A stretch of 64,000 nt of DNA from Terriglobia bacterium (GCA_020073165.1 JAIQFP010000021.1:1-64000); one strand, 5' to 3'; counted from the first letter of the stretch, positions 1 through 8,886 are shown. Numbers and translations: made by a program. Notes: generated from the letters alone by a model not told the origin.

Positions 1-252
1 GAGCTCCGCGGCGCGCCGGACCTGGTGGACGCGCTGATCAAGATGCCCATGCTCGTCACCGAAGGCTTGCGGGTGCTGGAGCGGTCCACCAAGCGTCCCA
101 AGGAGAGCCCGTTCGTCGGGCTCCGGGGCACGCTCATCGCCGGGTTCTGCCTCGTGGCGGGCGCGGTCCTGATCGCCGCGGGCGGGCCGTGGCCCGCGGG
201 GGCGGCACTGTTCACGATCGCCTTCTTCCTCGCGATCAGACGGGGAGCGTGA
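1..252 (+). CDS. C-terminal end of a probable AarF/ABC1/UbiB-type kinase (partial)
   Basis: The reading frame is open from the first base of the window and stops at 250-252, so this is the tail of a gene that begins upstream. What remains is a charged helical stretch followed by two hydrophobic segments (about residues 48-62 and 64-76 of the visible part) and a short basic end. Two closely spaced C-terminal membrane helices after a helical segment are typical of ABC1/UbiB-family proteins, which act in quinone or lipid metabolism. No catalytic motif is visible because the kinase core lies outside the window. A GTG at 25 could act as a start but is unlikely to be the real one. The next gene follows after 4 bases, so the two were probably co-transcribed. 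G+C is higher than in the DNA after about 1,010. Confidence 0.4.
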   Translation, partial: ELRGAPDLVDALIKMPMLVTEGLRVLERSTKRPKESPFVGLRGTLIAGFCLVAGAVLIAAGGPWPAGAALFTIAFFLAIRRGA

Positions 253-256
253 GCCG

Positions 257-1228
257 ATGAGCCCCGTCGCACCGGGCCTCGATCCCACCCTCCGACCGAC
301 GCCCGAGCGGCAGGAAGCGCCGGGGTCGGTGCGCGAGCCCTTCGACCCGGAGTACTGCCGCGAGATGATCGAGCAGGTCCTCGGCCCGATCGCGGATCGG
401 TACTTCCGCGCGACGCTCATCGGCGCCGAGCGGATCCCGCGCACAGGGCCAGTGATTCTGGCCGCCAACCACAGCGGTGATGCGCTGCCGCACGACGCGA
501 TCATGCTGGACTCCACGCTGTGGCGCCACGACGGCATGAATCCCCTGCGCAAGCTGCGGACCGTCTTCGAGCCCGAGCTCGCGTTCGTCTGGTGGATGCG
601 GCCGTTCGGCATCGAGGACTTCTGGCGACGGTGCGGCGGGGTGGACGTGACCTTCGACAACTTCGAGCGCCTGCTCCTCAGGGGCGACCGGGTGCTCTAC
701 TTCCCGGAAGGCGTGCCCGGCATCGGAAAGGGGTTCGATCGCCGCTACCAGCTCCAGCGTTTCCAGACCAGCTTCGTCCTGCTGGCCGCCCGGCACAACG
801 TGCCGGTGTATCCGCTGTACGTCATCAACGCGGAGTGGATCCACCCGTTCGGCTACACCTTCCGCCCGCTCGACTGGGTCATGCAGCGGGTGTTCCACGT
901 GCCGTTCCTCCCGATCCCGATCGGGCTGCTCGCGGTGATCTTCCCGTGGATGTGGTACCTCGCCTTCCCCGCTCGCCTCGTCTTCGTGGTGGGGGAGCCG
1001 CTGGACGTGGCAAAAATTCCCCTCGCTCAATATGCCGATCGTAGCTTCCTTGCCGACCTTCGAGACGACGCTGAGCCTGACTTTGCCTTTTTGGATATAG
1101 AAGACCGCGTCAGCCGCATCCCCTTGGGTGAAGATCCCTTGTTTCTTGGAGACGGTCAGGCTCTTCCTGCCGTCGCCAATGGTCGCAAGGAAGGTGCCGG
1201 GATTGAACTCGCGGTGCTTCTTGGATAG
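257..1228 (+). CDS. PlsC-like lysophospholipid acyltransferase with its 3' end replaced at a junction
   Basis: Acyltransferase of the PlsC/glycerol-phosphate acyltransferase fold, which moves acyl chains onto lysophospholipids at the inner membrane. The block NHSGDALPHD (about residue 72) corresponds to the catalytic His-x4/5-Asp box in the NHSG-type subgroup. YFPEGVPG (about residue 150) is the FPEG substrate motif. A hydrophobic stretch follows near residues 220-245. Up to about base 1,010 (…VVGEPLDVA) the protein reads as normal family sequence. The last ~70 codons are simply the antisense of a Crp/Fnr gene and do not look like acyltransferase. The frame therefore stays open to 1,228 only by chance. 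Start ATG 257 lies 4 bases after the preceding stop. Family identity is secure; the 3' end is not authentic. Confidence 0.8.
   Translation: MSPVAPGLDPTLRPTPERQEAPGSVREPFDPEYCREMIEQVLGPIADRYFRATLIGAERIPRTGPVILAANHSGDALPHDAIMLDSTLWRHDGMNPLRKLRTVFEPELAFVWWMRPFGIEDFWRRCGGVDVTFDNFERLLLRGDRVLYFPEGVPGIGKGFDRRYQLQRFQTSFVLLAARHNVPVYPLYVINAEWIHPFGYTFRPLDWVMQRVFHVPFLPIPIGLLAVIFPWMWYLAFPARLVFVVGEPLDVAKIPLAQYADRSFLADLRDDAEPDFAFLDIEDRVSRIPLGEDPLFLGDGQALPAVANGRKEGAGIELAVLLG
1003..1018. other. Sequence junction between two unrelated genomic segments
   Basis: At about 1,010 the + strand stops reading as acyltransferase, and the - strand stops reading as the N-terminal effector domain of a Crp/Fnr regulator. 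Both genes break within the same few bases (around GTGGCAAAAATTCCCC). The left side has markedly higher G+C and a different codon style. This is either an assembly chimera or a real illegitimate recombination point; the sequence alone cannot decide. Confidence 0.75.
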
Positions 1229-1252
1229 TGCAACAAAAGCCATCGTCTCCAA
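1012..1252 (-). pseudogene. Crp/Fnr-family regulator, N-terminal fragment
   Basis: Read on the minus strand from ATG 1252, the first ~80 residues match the start of a Crp/Fnr regulator of the type common in Acidobacteria and Rhizobiales. There is a short lead ending in FNPGTFLATIGDG, then the first strands of the cyclic-nucleotide-binding β-barrel (FTQGDAADAVFYIQKGKVRL) and GKEATIGIL. Family members normally continue with a Phe-Phe-Gly-Glu segment, the rest of the barrel, a long helix and a C-terminal winged helix. Here the match ends after GNF at about 1,012 and runs into the antisense of the acyltransferase gene. No DNA-binding domain is left. Downstream of its start, 1,253-2,062 is non-coding, so its own promoter may lie there. 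Confidence 0.75.
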
Positions 1253-2062
1253 TTGTAGTCCAAAAGCGCGCTTCTGATGGATTCACAATGCAAACAAAGC
1301 GGTGAGAATCATCACAACGAAACAGCTTTGCGCGCACTGAGGTGGGGTGATTCCGTGTTTGCGGAGAAAGTCACTTGTCCGAAGCCGCCAGGCGCCGATC
1401 TCGATGAGGTTCGGTGCGCGGCAGGCCGGTACTGAGCTCACATTTCTCTCCCCGCCTAGCGCCACAGGTAGGGCACCGCACCGCTAGTACTTGTTTCTCG
1501 GTGACTTTCATAGCTACATAATGCGCGTTTACTCGGCGGCAAGATGGTCAATTTTGACCAGTACATTCGAGCTGTCCCAGTGCGCCGTGAATGCTGTAAG
1601 TGGGCGAGAATTCTCTTCTCACTCGAATCAGAACCACTTGGCCGTGGAGGGCAACTCGTAGATGTGGCACGCCGGATTTCGCTGTTCATCCGTGCACAGC
1701 GGATCCGATGATTCTGGACGAGTGGTCGCTAGCCTTGATCGAAAACGCCTCGGCTCGACACTCCACTCCACCTCAACAGTCTGCCCCGAGGCGTTTCCGA
1801 TCAAGGCTAGCGACAATACGTCCAGAATCGGCGCGCGGATCTCGAGCACCCGAGTTCAAAGTCCCATCTTGGGAACCCAACCACTCTGCTGTTTCGATTT
1901 AGGTATCGTCTTCCTCCCTCGAGCGGGAAAATCAATGTGGTCAACATTTTTGGGCATCTGGGCTGGCCCGGTGGACGTCCCCCAAGTGGCGCCCCAGTGG
2001 AGTTCGGCCCGGGCCCAGAGTGCGAGCCAAACTGGCGCTGCGATTGCTCCTCGAGGAAACCC
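1253..2062. other. Non-coding stretch; no convincing gene
   Basis: No open frame here has a ribosome-binding site plus recognisable protein character. The short frames that exist overlap each other on both strands and mirror the inverted repeat at 1,711-1,828. The stretch separates the broken Crp/Fnr start from the methyltransferase gene at 2,063. Confidence 0.6.
1711..1828. repeat. Large imperfect inverted repeat (arms ~43 bp, loop ~31 bp)
   Basis: The left arm 1,711-1,753 (begins ATTCTGGACG, ends CGCCTCGG) is repeated in reverse complement at 1,786-1,828 with about four mismatches. The two share the core GTCGCTAGCCTTGATCG. Flanking bases add a few more matches (GATCC… on both sides). The transcript or single strand would fold into one long hairpin. 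No T-tract follows the second arm, so it is not a standard terminator. Confidence 0.85.
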
Positions 2063-3523
2063 ATGAGACCAGTCACTAGGCTGCTGCGAGATGAACTGAT
2101 CGATAGAATCATTGCCGAAGCCAGGGAGGTACTGTGCAAGCTGGGTGTTGAGATTCATAACAAGGCCGTGCTCAGCATGCTCGCCGACCATGGCGCCCCG
2201 GTGGACAAGGATACGTGCTACGCCCGCTTCACAGAAAGTATCATCGACAAAGCGCTTGCTGCCGTCCCCCACTCTTTCAAGCTCTTTGATGTTCTTGGGA
2301 ACGAAACCCACGACTTCCAGGGCGACAGCGTCTACTTCACGCCCGGCTCGACGTCACTCAATATTCTGGATAGCCAGAGCGGGAAAATGCGCCGGCCCAC
2401 AACGGCGGACTACATCCGCTACGTCAAATTAACGAGCGGCCTGCAGCACATTGCTTCTCAAAGTACCGCCCTGATCCCCGCCGACGTTCACGAGAAGATT
2501 TCCGACAGTTACCGGCTGTATTTGAGTCTCCTGTACGGTGAGAAGCCGGTCGTCACCGGAGCTTTCACGGTTGAATCGTTTGAGATCATGAAGGACCTGC
2601 AAGTCGCCGTGCGGGGCAGTGAATCGGCGCTTCGGGCCCAGCCGCTGACCATCTTTTCCTGCTGCCCGACGGCGCCGCTCAAGTGGAGCGACGTGACCAG
2701 CCAGAACCTGGTCGATTGTGCCCGCTGGTCGATCCCGGTGGAATTGATCTCCATGCCGCTTTCCGGATTCATGGCGCCTGTCACCCTGGTGGGGAGCCTT
2801 ATCCAGCAGACTGCCGAGAATCTGAGCGGGGTAGTGATCAGCCAACTGGTGAACCCCGGCCATGCAATCCTGTATGGCGGCTCGCCGGCCATCTTCGACG
2901 TCCGTTTCGAGACCACTCCCATGGGCGCGGTGGAAACCATGATGCTCGACTGTGCCAACAGCGAGATAGGGAAGCGGCTGGGCATGCCCACCCAGGGTTA
3001 CATTGCCTTCAGTGACGCCAAGCAATTGGACGCACAGGCCGGCTTGGAGTCAGCCATGGGCGCCACCCTGGCGGCGCTCTCGGGCATAAACAGCATCTCG
3101 GGCCCGGGCATGCTGGATTTCGAAAGCTGCCTGAGCCTGGAGAAACTTGTGGTCGACAACGAGATCTGCGGCATGACCTACCGCCTGCTGCGCGGCATCG
3201 AACCCCGGGAAGATTTCCCCTCGATTCCCCTATTCGAGGAGTTGCGGCAAAAGAAGCAGCTGCTGATCGCGGCTCACACCCGCCGCTATCTGCGCGAGGA
3301 GATTACCTTTCCGGGCGCGGTCATCGATCGCGCCAACCGTGAGCGATGGTTGGAGGACGGCGCTTTGACCCTGAGGGACCGTGCCGCGCGGGAGGTTTCG
3401 CGAATCGTTGCGGCATCCAAACCCTCACGTCTGCCGGAGGAAACCAAGCAGGAACTGACGCGCCTGATGCGGCGCGAAGCCCAGCGCTACGGGATGGAGG
3501 CTCTGCCAGCGGGAGACGAATGA
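2063..3523 (+). CDS. MttB-family (trimethylamine methyltransferase-like) protein, non-pyrrolysine type
   Basis: Member of the MttB superfamily, TIM-barrel enzymes that transfer a methyl group from a quaternary or tertiary amine to a corrinoid protein. The protein is about 486 residues and shows the family pattern: an N-terminal helical part, the PGSTSLNILD region, GAFTVESFEIM, LYGGSPAIFDVR, and a C-terminal SGPGMLDFESC segment followed by a long helical tail. The frame runs full length without an internal amber codon, so it belongs with the Pyl-lacking homologues, of which glycine-betaine methyltransferase MtgB is the characterised example. Start ATG 2063 is chosen because GAGGA lies 6 bases upstream; an earlier in-frame ATG at 1937 encodes a low-complexity lead. 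No corrinoid protein, MtgA-type methyltransferase or reductive activase lies nearby, so the substrate stays open. Confidence 0.85.
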   Translation: MRPVTRLLRDELIDRIIAEAREVLCKLGVEIHNKAVLSMLADHGAPVDKDTCYARFTESIIDKALAAVPHSFKLFDVLGNETHDFQGDSVYFTPGSTSLNILDSQSGKMRRPTTADYIRYVKLTSGLQHIASQSTALIPADVHEKISDSYRLYLSLLYGEKPVVTGAFTVESFEIMKDLQVAVRGSESALRAQPLTIFSCCPTAPLKWSDVTSQNLVDCARWSIPVELISMPLSGFMAPVTLVGSLIQQTAENLSGVVISQLVNPGHAILYGGSPAIFDVRFETTPMGAVETMMLDCANSEIGKRLGMPTQGYIAFSDAKQLDAQAGLESAMGATLAALSGINSISGPGMLDFESCLSLEKLVVDNEICGMTYRLLRGIEPREDFPSIPLFEELRQKKQLLIAAHTRRYLREEITFPGAVIDRANRERWLEDGALTLRDRAAREVSRIVAASKPSRLPEETKQELTRLMRREAQRYGMEALPAGDE

Positions 3524-3684
3524 GCCTGGATGTGGCAGTTCTTTTGCCCCCGCCCGAAGCGCTTTTCAAGATCGGTTACACGCTTTCACGGTCTGACGAC
3601 CGCAGCACATTTGCCCGGCGAATCGTTCCGAAAGCGCTGAATATCCAACCGCGGTCCGCAAGAACCAGGAGTTGGAGGTGATCC

Positions 3685-6600
3685 ATGTCGGCCAAATGCC
3701 CTCGATGTCATTCCGACCTGGCCCCCGGTTCGCAGTTTTGCGATGTGTGCGCCACAAGAACGGAGGCTGACGACCCAGTCTCTGCTTCTCGTACTGTGAG
3801 TATCTCCGAACCCCCGGGAGAATTGCACCTCGGAGCCACGCTTAAGGGCAAGTACCGAATTACCGGAGAAATCGGCCGCGGAGGGATGGGGGTCGTCTAC
3901 AAAGCGGAGGACATTCGACTCAAGAGAACGGTCGCCCTCAAGTTCATCACTTCGCCATCAGCCATGAGTTGGGAGGCTCGTGAACGCTTCCTCCACGAGG
4001 CCCAAGCCGTCTCCGAGCTGGATCATCCCAATATCTGCACTGTCCACGAGTTCGACCAGACCGAAGCCGGGCAAATGTACATTGTCATGGCCTTCTACGG
4101 CGGGCAGTCCCTGAAGAACAAGATCAAGCGAGGCCCTCTCGCAGTCGAAGAGGCGGTCGAAACCACGCTCCAGGTGGCGCGAGGTTTGGAGAAGGCTCAC
4201 CACCGAGGGGTGATTCACCGGGACATCAAACCTGCCAATATCCTTATTACTGAAGACGGCATCGTCAAAATCGTGGACTTCGGACTGGCAAAGCTGGCCG
4301 GGGCGACGCACGTGACCAGAACCGGAAGCACCATGGGAACGGTCGCCTACATGTCTCCGGAGCAGGCCCGGGGGGACAGGGTTGACCATCGCACCGACCT
4401 GTGGTCGCTGGGAGTGGTCTTGTATGAAATGTTGACTGGCAAGTTGCCCTTCAAAGGAGAGCACGACGCCGCGCTGCTCTACTCCGTCATCCATGACCGA
4501 CCACACCGCCTCAAGACTGTGAAACCCGATGTCCCTCCCGAGTTGGAGCGGATCGTCTATCGTGCTTTAGAGAAGAAGCCAGAATCCCGCTACTCCTCCG
4601 CGGAGGAGATGCTGGAAGATCTGAAGAGATATCAAGACAATCTTCGAATCGCTGAAGCCAGGCCGTTCAATCTCGGATTACTTCTGCAACGGGCCCGAGC
4701 CCCCCGGGTTGCGATTCCGGGTTTGATCTTTCTTCTTGCTGTGGGCTTCCTCAGCTACTGGTTCCTGCGCCGCCAGGCCAACCTCCGCTGGGCGAGGGAA
4801 GAAGCGCTACCCGAGATTGCGCGACTTGTGGGGAAAAACGATGTCTGGCGAAACTTGAATGACGCTTACAAGCTTGCAGAAAGAGCGGAAGCATACATTC
4901 CGGGCGACCCCAGGCTGGCCGAACTCTTCGCAAAATGCTCTTTCAACATCAACATCAGGACAGAGCCTCCAGGAGCAAGAATCTATTTCAAGGAGTACAA
5001 GGATCCGGATAGTGAATGGAAATACCTCGGTGTCTCGCCTCTCGAAAACATCCGCGTGCCGATTGGGATCTTCCGGTGGAAGATGGAAAAAGAAGGCTAT
5101 GAGACCGTTCTGGCCGCATCTTCTACGTGGGATGTCGCCGTTTCCGCCAACAATGTGCTCATTCCCTACAGCCTGGGGAGAGTGCTGGACAAGAAAGGTA
5201 GCGTTCCGCCGGACATGGTGCGGGTAGCGGGAGCGAAAACCGACATAGGCGAATTGGGTGATTTTTATATAGACAAATATGAGGTAACGAACAAACAGTA
5301 CAAAGCATTCATAGACAGCGGTGGGTATAGGGACAAGAAATACTGGAAGCATCAATTTCTCGATGACGGCAAGCCCCTGACACGGGAGAAGGCCATGGCC
5401 AGGTTTGTCGATCAAACGGGCAGGCCTGGCCCGGCCACCTGGCAGGCAGGAGATTATCCCGGGGGACAGGGCGATTTCCCGGTATCAGGCGTCAGTTGGT
5501 ACGAAGCAGCGGCGTACGCGGAATTTGTCGGAAAGAGCCTGCCCACAGGACGGCATTGGGGTATGGCAAGGGGTGAATATACGCCGCTGATTCAGGTCCC
5601 GCAGTTGGGAGGGTACGCCGTCTTTGCCCCCTTCAGCAATTTCCGCGGCAAGGGCCCGCTTGCGGTCGGGAGCCTTCCAGGCATCACCTCCTATGGCGCT
5701 TTTGACATGGCCGGGAACGTAAGGGAGTGGAACTGGAATGAAACCCCGAAGGGAAGATTGATCCGGGGTGGCGCCTGGGACGATAACACTTACCTGTTCG
5801 TCAGTTTGAGTCAGGCTCCTCCCATGGACCGTTCTCCGAAGAATGGGTTTCGCTGCGCCCTTTATCCCGATCGGGAGAAGATACTCGAGGCGGCATTCCA
5901 AGAACAGGGCCTTCCCTCTGCCAGCCAAGTTGCAGACCTGTACAAAGAAAAGCCAGTGGCGGATTCGGTCTTCCAGGCTTACCGGGAGCAATTTTCCTAC
6001 GACAAGACGGATCTGAGGGCGCGCGTCGAATCCACGCAAGAAAACTCGGAGGGCTGGATCCAGGAGAAAGTAACCTTTGATGCCGCTTATGGCGGCGAGC
6101 GGGTGATTGCCTACCTGTTTCTTCCCAGGAACACCGCTCCCCCGTACCAAACCGTCATCTATTTTCCCGGCGGTGCATCGGTGTACCAAAGATCGAGCAA
6201 CGATCTTGAAAACTACTATGAATTTCCGATTTTTCTTTCCTATCTCGTCAAGAACGGCCGGGCGGTTCTTTATCCCGTTTATAAGGGGACCTTCGAGCGC
6301 GGGAGCGATCGCTTGGCTGCCCTCCTTGAAGGCACTGGGAATCCTCATCAAGCCGCGGAATTGCTGGTGCAGGAGGTCAAGGATTTCCGCAGGTGCATTG
6401 ACTATCTGGAAACCCGGCAGGACATTGATAGCAAGAGGCTCGCATACTACGGAATGAGCTGGGGCGGGGACTTGGGAGCCATCATTCCCGCTGTGGAGGA
6501 ACGTCTCAAGGCCAGTGTCTTGGTGGGAGGGAGCATCTCAGGTTCCCAACGTCCTGAAGTCAGTGCAATCAACTACGTAACCCGGGTGAAGATACCGACC

Positions 6601-6792
6601 CTGATGCTAAACGGGAAATACGATACGCTGAATCCTCCCGAGACAACCATTCAGCCAATGTATGACCGCCTGGGAACCTCGGTCCCGGACAAACAGCTAA
6701 AGTTCTACGAGACGGACCATATCCCGCCCAGAAACGAATTCATCAAGGAGACTCTAGCCTGGCTCGACCGCTACCTGGGCCCGGTCAAATGA
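3685..6792 (+). CDS. Membrane serine/threonine kinase fused to PEGA, FGE-sulfatase-like and α/β-hydrolase domains
   Basis: A 1,035-residue multidomain protein. Residues 5-22 form a CxxC…CxxC zinc ribbon. A Hanks-type kinase follows: glycine loop GRGGMGVVY (64-72), Lys86 in VALKF, catalytic Asp180 in HRDIKPAN, Asp198 in DFG, and PEQARG. A single transmembrane helix lies at about 343-362. Outside the membrane are a PEGA-like β domain (about 420-490) and a formylglycine-generating-enzyme/SUMF1-like domain (about 510-722, with EVTNKQYKAF, AGNVREW, IRGGAWDD and NGFRCA). Last comes a dienelactone-hydrolase/prolyl-oligopeptidase-type hydrolase with Ser925 in GMSWGG, Asp980 and His1012, a complete triad. 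The start is fixed by GGAGGTGAT just before ATG 3685. It is likely a transmembrane signalling enzyme; the target is unknown. Confidence 0.9.
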   Translation: MSAKCPRCHSDLAPGSQFCDVCATRTEADDPVSASRTVSISEPPGELHLGATLKGKYRITGEIGRGGMGVVYKAEDIRLKRTVALKFITSPSAMSWEARERFLHEAQAVSELDHPNICTVHEFDQTEAGQMYIVMAFYGGQSLKNKIKRGPLAVEEAVETTLQVARGLEKAHHRGVIHRDIKPANILITEDGIVKIVDFGLAKLAGATHVTRTGSTMGTVAYMSPEQARGDRVDHRTDLWSLGVVLYEMLTGKLPFKGEHDAALLYSVIHDRPHRLKTVKPDVPPELERIVYRALEKKPESRYSSAEEMLEDLKRYQDNLRIAEARPFNLGLLLQRARAPRVAIPGLIFLLAVGFLSYWFLRRQANLRWAREEALPEIARLVGKNDVWRNLNDAYKLAERAEAYIPGDPRLAELFAKCSFNINIRTEPPGARIYFKEYKDPDSEWKYLGVSPLENIRVPIGIFRWKMEKEGYETVLAASSTWDVAVSANNVLIPYSLGRVLDKKGSVPPDMVRVAGAKTDIGELGDFYIDKYEVTNKQYKAFIDSGGYRDKKYWKHQFLDDGKPLTREKAMARFVDQTGRPGPATWQAGDYPGGQGDFPVSGVSWYEAAAYAEFVGKSLPTGRHWGMARGEYTPLIQVPQLGGYAVFAPFSNFRGKGPLAVGSLPGITSYGAFDMAGNVREWNWNETPKGRLIRGGAWDDNTYLFVSLSQAPPMDRSPKNGFRCALYPDREKILEAAFQEQGLPSASQVADLYKEKPVADSVFQAYREQFSYDKTDLRARVESTQENSEGWIQEKVTFDAAYGGERVIAYLFLPRNTAPPYQTVIYFPGGASVYQRSSNDLENYYEFPIFLSYLVKNGRAVLYPVYKGTFERGSDRLAALLEGTGNPHQAAELLVQEVKDFRRCIDYLETRQDIDSKRLAYYGMSWGGDLGAIIPAVEERLKASVLVGGSISGSQRPEVSAINYVTRVKIPTLMLNGKYDTLNPPETTIQPMYDRLGTSVPDKQLKFYETDHIPPRNEFIKETLAWLDRYLGPVK

Positions 6793-7194
6793 GCCAAGGT
6801 CCGGCTTTAACAACGGGGTGATCGGGACGCTGGTGAGTTCAACCTGCGCGGCAGCGCAGGCAGCTTGATTCCCAAAACAGGAATCAGCTTTTCGGAGGTG
6901 ATCGGCGCTTCAAGCCGCCGGTCTGGCTCACACCCTGAAAGGCAAGGGACCTTCACGGTGCTGCCTCGACAAGGCGGGGAGTAGTGCTGTGGCCAGAGGC
7001 CACCGGGGAGATCGCCACTATCGCACACGACACCGTGAGGAGTGTCACTGCCTTCCCGGTGCGTTTGTTGTAAACGTGGCTTGCTCGTCTCTCACGAAGA
7101 GCCAGCCTCCTGCCGTTTGGAAGTGCACACCCGCCCGAGGCGAGTCGGGCCCCGCTCTTAGTTCACACAATCGCTCGATATCGGAGGCTTACCC
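6793..7194. other. Intergenic region, no gene seen
   Basis: Apart from the hairpin at 6,862-6,892, no coding or RNA signal is recognised. A CGGAGG ribosome-binding site at its right edge serves ATG 7195. Confidence 0.5.
6862..6892 (+). terminator. Possible intrinsic terminator after the kinase gene
   Basis: AGCTTGATTCC at 6,862-6,872 pairs with GGAATCAGCT at 6,880-6,889 (one bulged T) and is followed by TTTT. It lies 70 bases past the kinase stop. The stem is only moderately strong. Confidence 0.4.
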
Positions 7195-8775
7195 ATGGCC
7201 ACGCAGCAGAGGCGAGGCAGGGTGCTTCGTTCGTTGAGCACGGCCGATTTCAACGGCGACGGTAAGCCCGACTTGGCCGTTGCGAACTCAGCATCGAACA
7301 GGAGGGTCCCAAATGGCAACCACCGCAGTAGAGTCTGCTGTTGCGTACTGTTTTTGATCGTCGCAGCCCTCGCACATGGGCAGATCGCCAGCTTTAAACA
7401 CGTCATTGTGATCTTCCAGGAGAACCGCACGCCCGACAATCTCTTTCAGGGATTGTGCGCGCCGCCGTTCGGCGACAGCAGCTCGTGCAGCACAACGCCC
7501 ACCGGGAAGCAATACAACATTCAGACCAAGGACTGGCGGGACAAGCATTCGCCGACCGGAGTGACTCAACCGGCACCGATCCCGCTGGTGAACCAGTACG
7601 ATTTTCGCCACAACCACTCCGCCTTCGTGCTGCAGTGCGACAAAGACGCAAAGGGAAGGTGCCGGATGGATGGAGCCGGGGATGTCGCCTGCTTCCCTGT
7701 CTCTGCCTGCAATGACACCCCGCATCCGCAGTTCCGATATGTCGACTACCAGGACGGCGCCATGGACCCCTATTTGGAACTGGCCACCCAGTACGGATGG
7801 GCCAATTACATGTTCCAAACTAACCAAGGGGCCAGCTTTCCCGCCCACCAGTTTATTTTCGGGGCCACTTCGGCGCCCAGTCTAGAGGACGATCACGCGG
7901 GCACGTTTGCGGCAGAGAATACGGCTGGAGTCGGCACCGGTGCGGGTTGTATTGCCGACCCGGGCGTAACCGTTCAATTGATCGATGCCTACGGTGTCGA
8001 GGACCCCGGCAACATCATGTACCCCTGTTTCGAGCACAGTGCCCTCACGGACCTGCTCAATCCGCTCGGCATTAGCTGGAGATACTACACACCGGGACCC
8101 AACGGAATCTGGACAGCGCCAAACGCGATCAGCCATATCTGTCAGGCCAGCGGCGGGCAGTGCCTCGGGGCCGACTGGCTGGACAACGTCGATCTCAAGT
8201 CCGCAGACGTGTTGACCGATATCGCCAACTGTCAGCTGCGACAGGTCACCTGGGCGATTCCCATTGGCAATAACTCCGATCATCCCAGAGACAACACAGG
8301 AGGAGGCCCCTCCTGGGTGGCATCGATTGTCAACGCCCTTGGCAATAGCTGGAGCAACAGCAATCACAGGTGCGACTACTGGGGCAACAACTCGAACGAC
8401 TCGACCGCGATCTTCATCACCTGGGACGACTGGGGTGGATGGTACGATCACGTACCGCCTCGCATCCTGGCTTTCCCCGAAGGGGGCTACCAGTATGGTT
8501 TCCGCGTTCCGCTGATTGTGGTCTCCGCCTACACTCCGGTGCAGTTCGTGAGTAACAACCAGTTTGACTTCGGCAGCATAGTCCGGTTCATTGAACACAA
8601 CTTTGGAATCCAGGAGGGTGCGCTTACTTTTGCCGATGCGCGCACTGCCACCGATCTGACCAGCTTCTTCAAGCTCAATCACGTGCCCCGGTCCTTCACG
8701 ACGATCCGTGCTCCGAAAGGAGCCGAGTTCTTCCTACACGACAAAACGCCGGCAACAGACCCGGATGATGACTAG
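7195..8775 (+). CDS. Secreted phosphoesterase (phospholipase C / acid phosphatase family) with a fused FG-GAP scrap
   Basis: PF04185-type phosphoesterase, a family that hydrolyses phospholipids or phosphomonoesters outside the cytoplasm. The core begins KHVIVIFQENRTPDNLFQ (about residue 66), the metal-binding ENRTxDNLF signature. It continues through SAPSLEDDHAGTF, a …PIGNNSDHP… segment and FITWDDWGGWYDHVPP, all typical of the family. A signal peptide-like stretch (VCCCVLFLIVAALAHG) sits just before the core. The first ~30 residues are odd: they read TADFNGDGKPDLAVAN, one FG-GAP/VCBS repeat unit with no neighbours, so the signal peptide lies internally. ATG 7195 has a CGGAGG site 7 bases upstream. 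An ATG at 7,313 preceded by CAGGAGGG is in another frame and stops after 14 codons, so the authentic start may have been lost by a frameshift. Confidence 0.8.
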   Translation: MATQQRRGRVLRSLSTADFNGDGKPDLAVANSASNRRVPNGNHRSRVCCCVLFLIVAALAHGQIASFKHVIVIFQENRTPDNLFQGLCAPPFGDSSSCSTTPTGKQYNIQTKDWRDKHSPTGVTQPAPIPLVNQYDFRHNHSAFVLQCDKDAKGRCRMDGAGDVACFPVSACNDTPHPQFRYVDYQDGAMDPYLELATQYGWANYMFQTNQGASFPAHQFIFGATSAPSLEDDHAGTFAAENTAGVGTGAGCIADPGVTVQLIDAYGVEDPGNIMYPCFEHSALTDLLNPLGISWRYYTPGPNGIWTAPNAISHICQASGGQCLGADWLDNVDLKSADVLTDIANCQLRQVTWAIPIGNNSDHPRDNTGGGPSWVASIVNALGNSWSNSNHRCDYWGNNSNDSTAIFITWDDWGGWYDHVPPRILAFPEGGYQYGFRVPLIVVSAYTPVQFVSNNQFDFGSIVRFIEHNFGIQEGALTFADARTATDLTSFFKLNHVPRSFTTIRAPKGAEFFLHDKTPATDPDDD

Positions 8776-8886
8776 ACCGATAGATTCCAATGCAGGCTCC
8801 CTTCGGATCACTCTGAACTCCCGAAACGTCATGTCATGCGGCATCGCTGCAAAAGTGACCCCTGCATCGCTGCTTGAGGGAGCGAG

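Noticed and set aside
1283-1465. 60-codon minus-strand frame ahead of the Crp fragment
   Set aside because: Part of it looks protein-like, but there is no start signal and no family match.
1937-2062. Upstream start of the MttB-like gene at ATG 1937
   Set aside because: The extra 42 residues are Pro/Gly-rich without family character, and ATG 2063 has a good ribosome-binding site.
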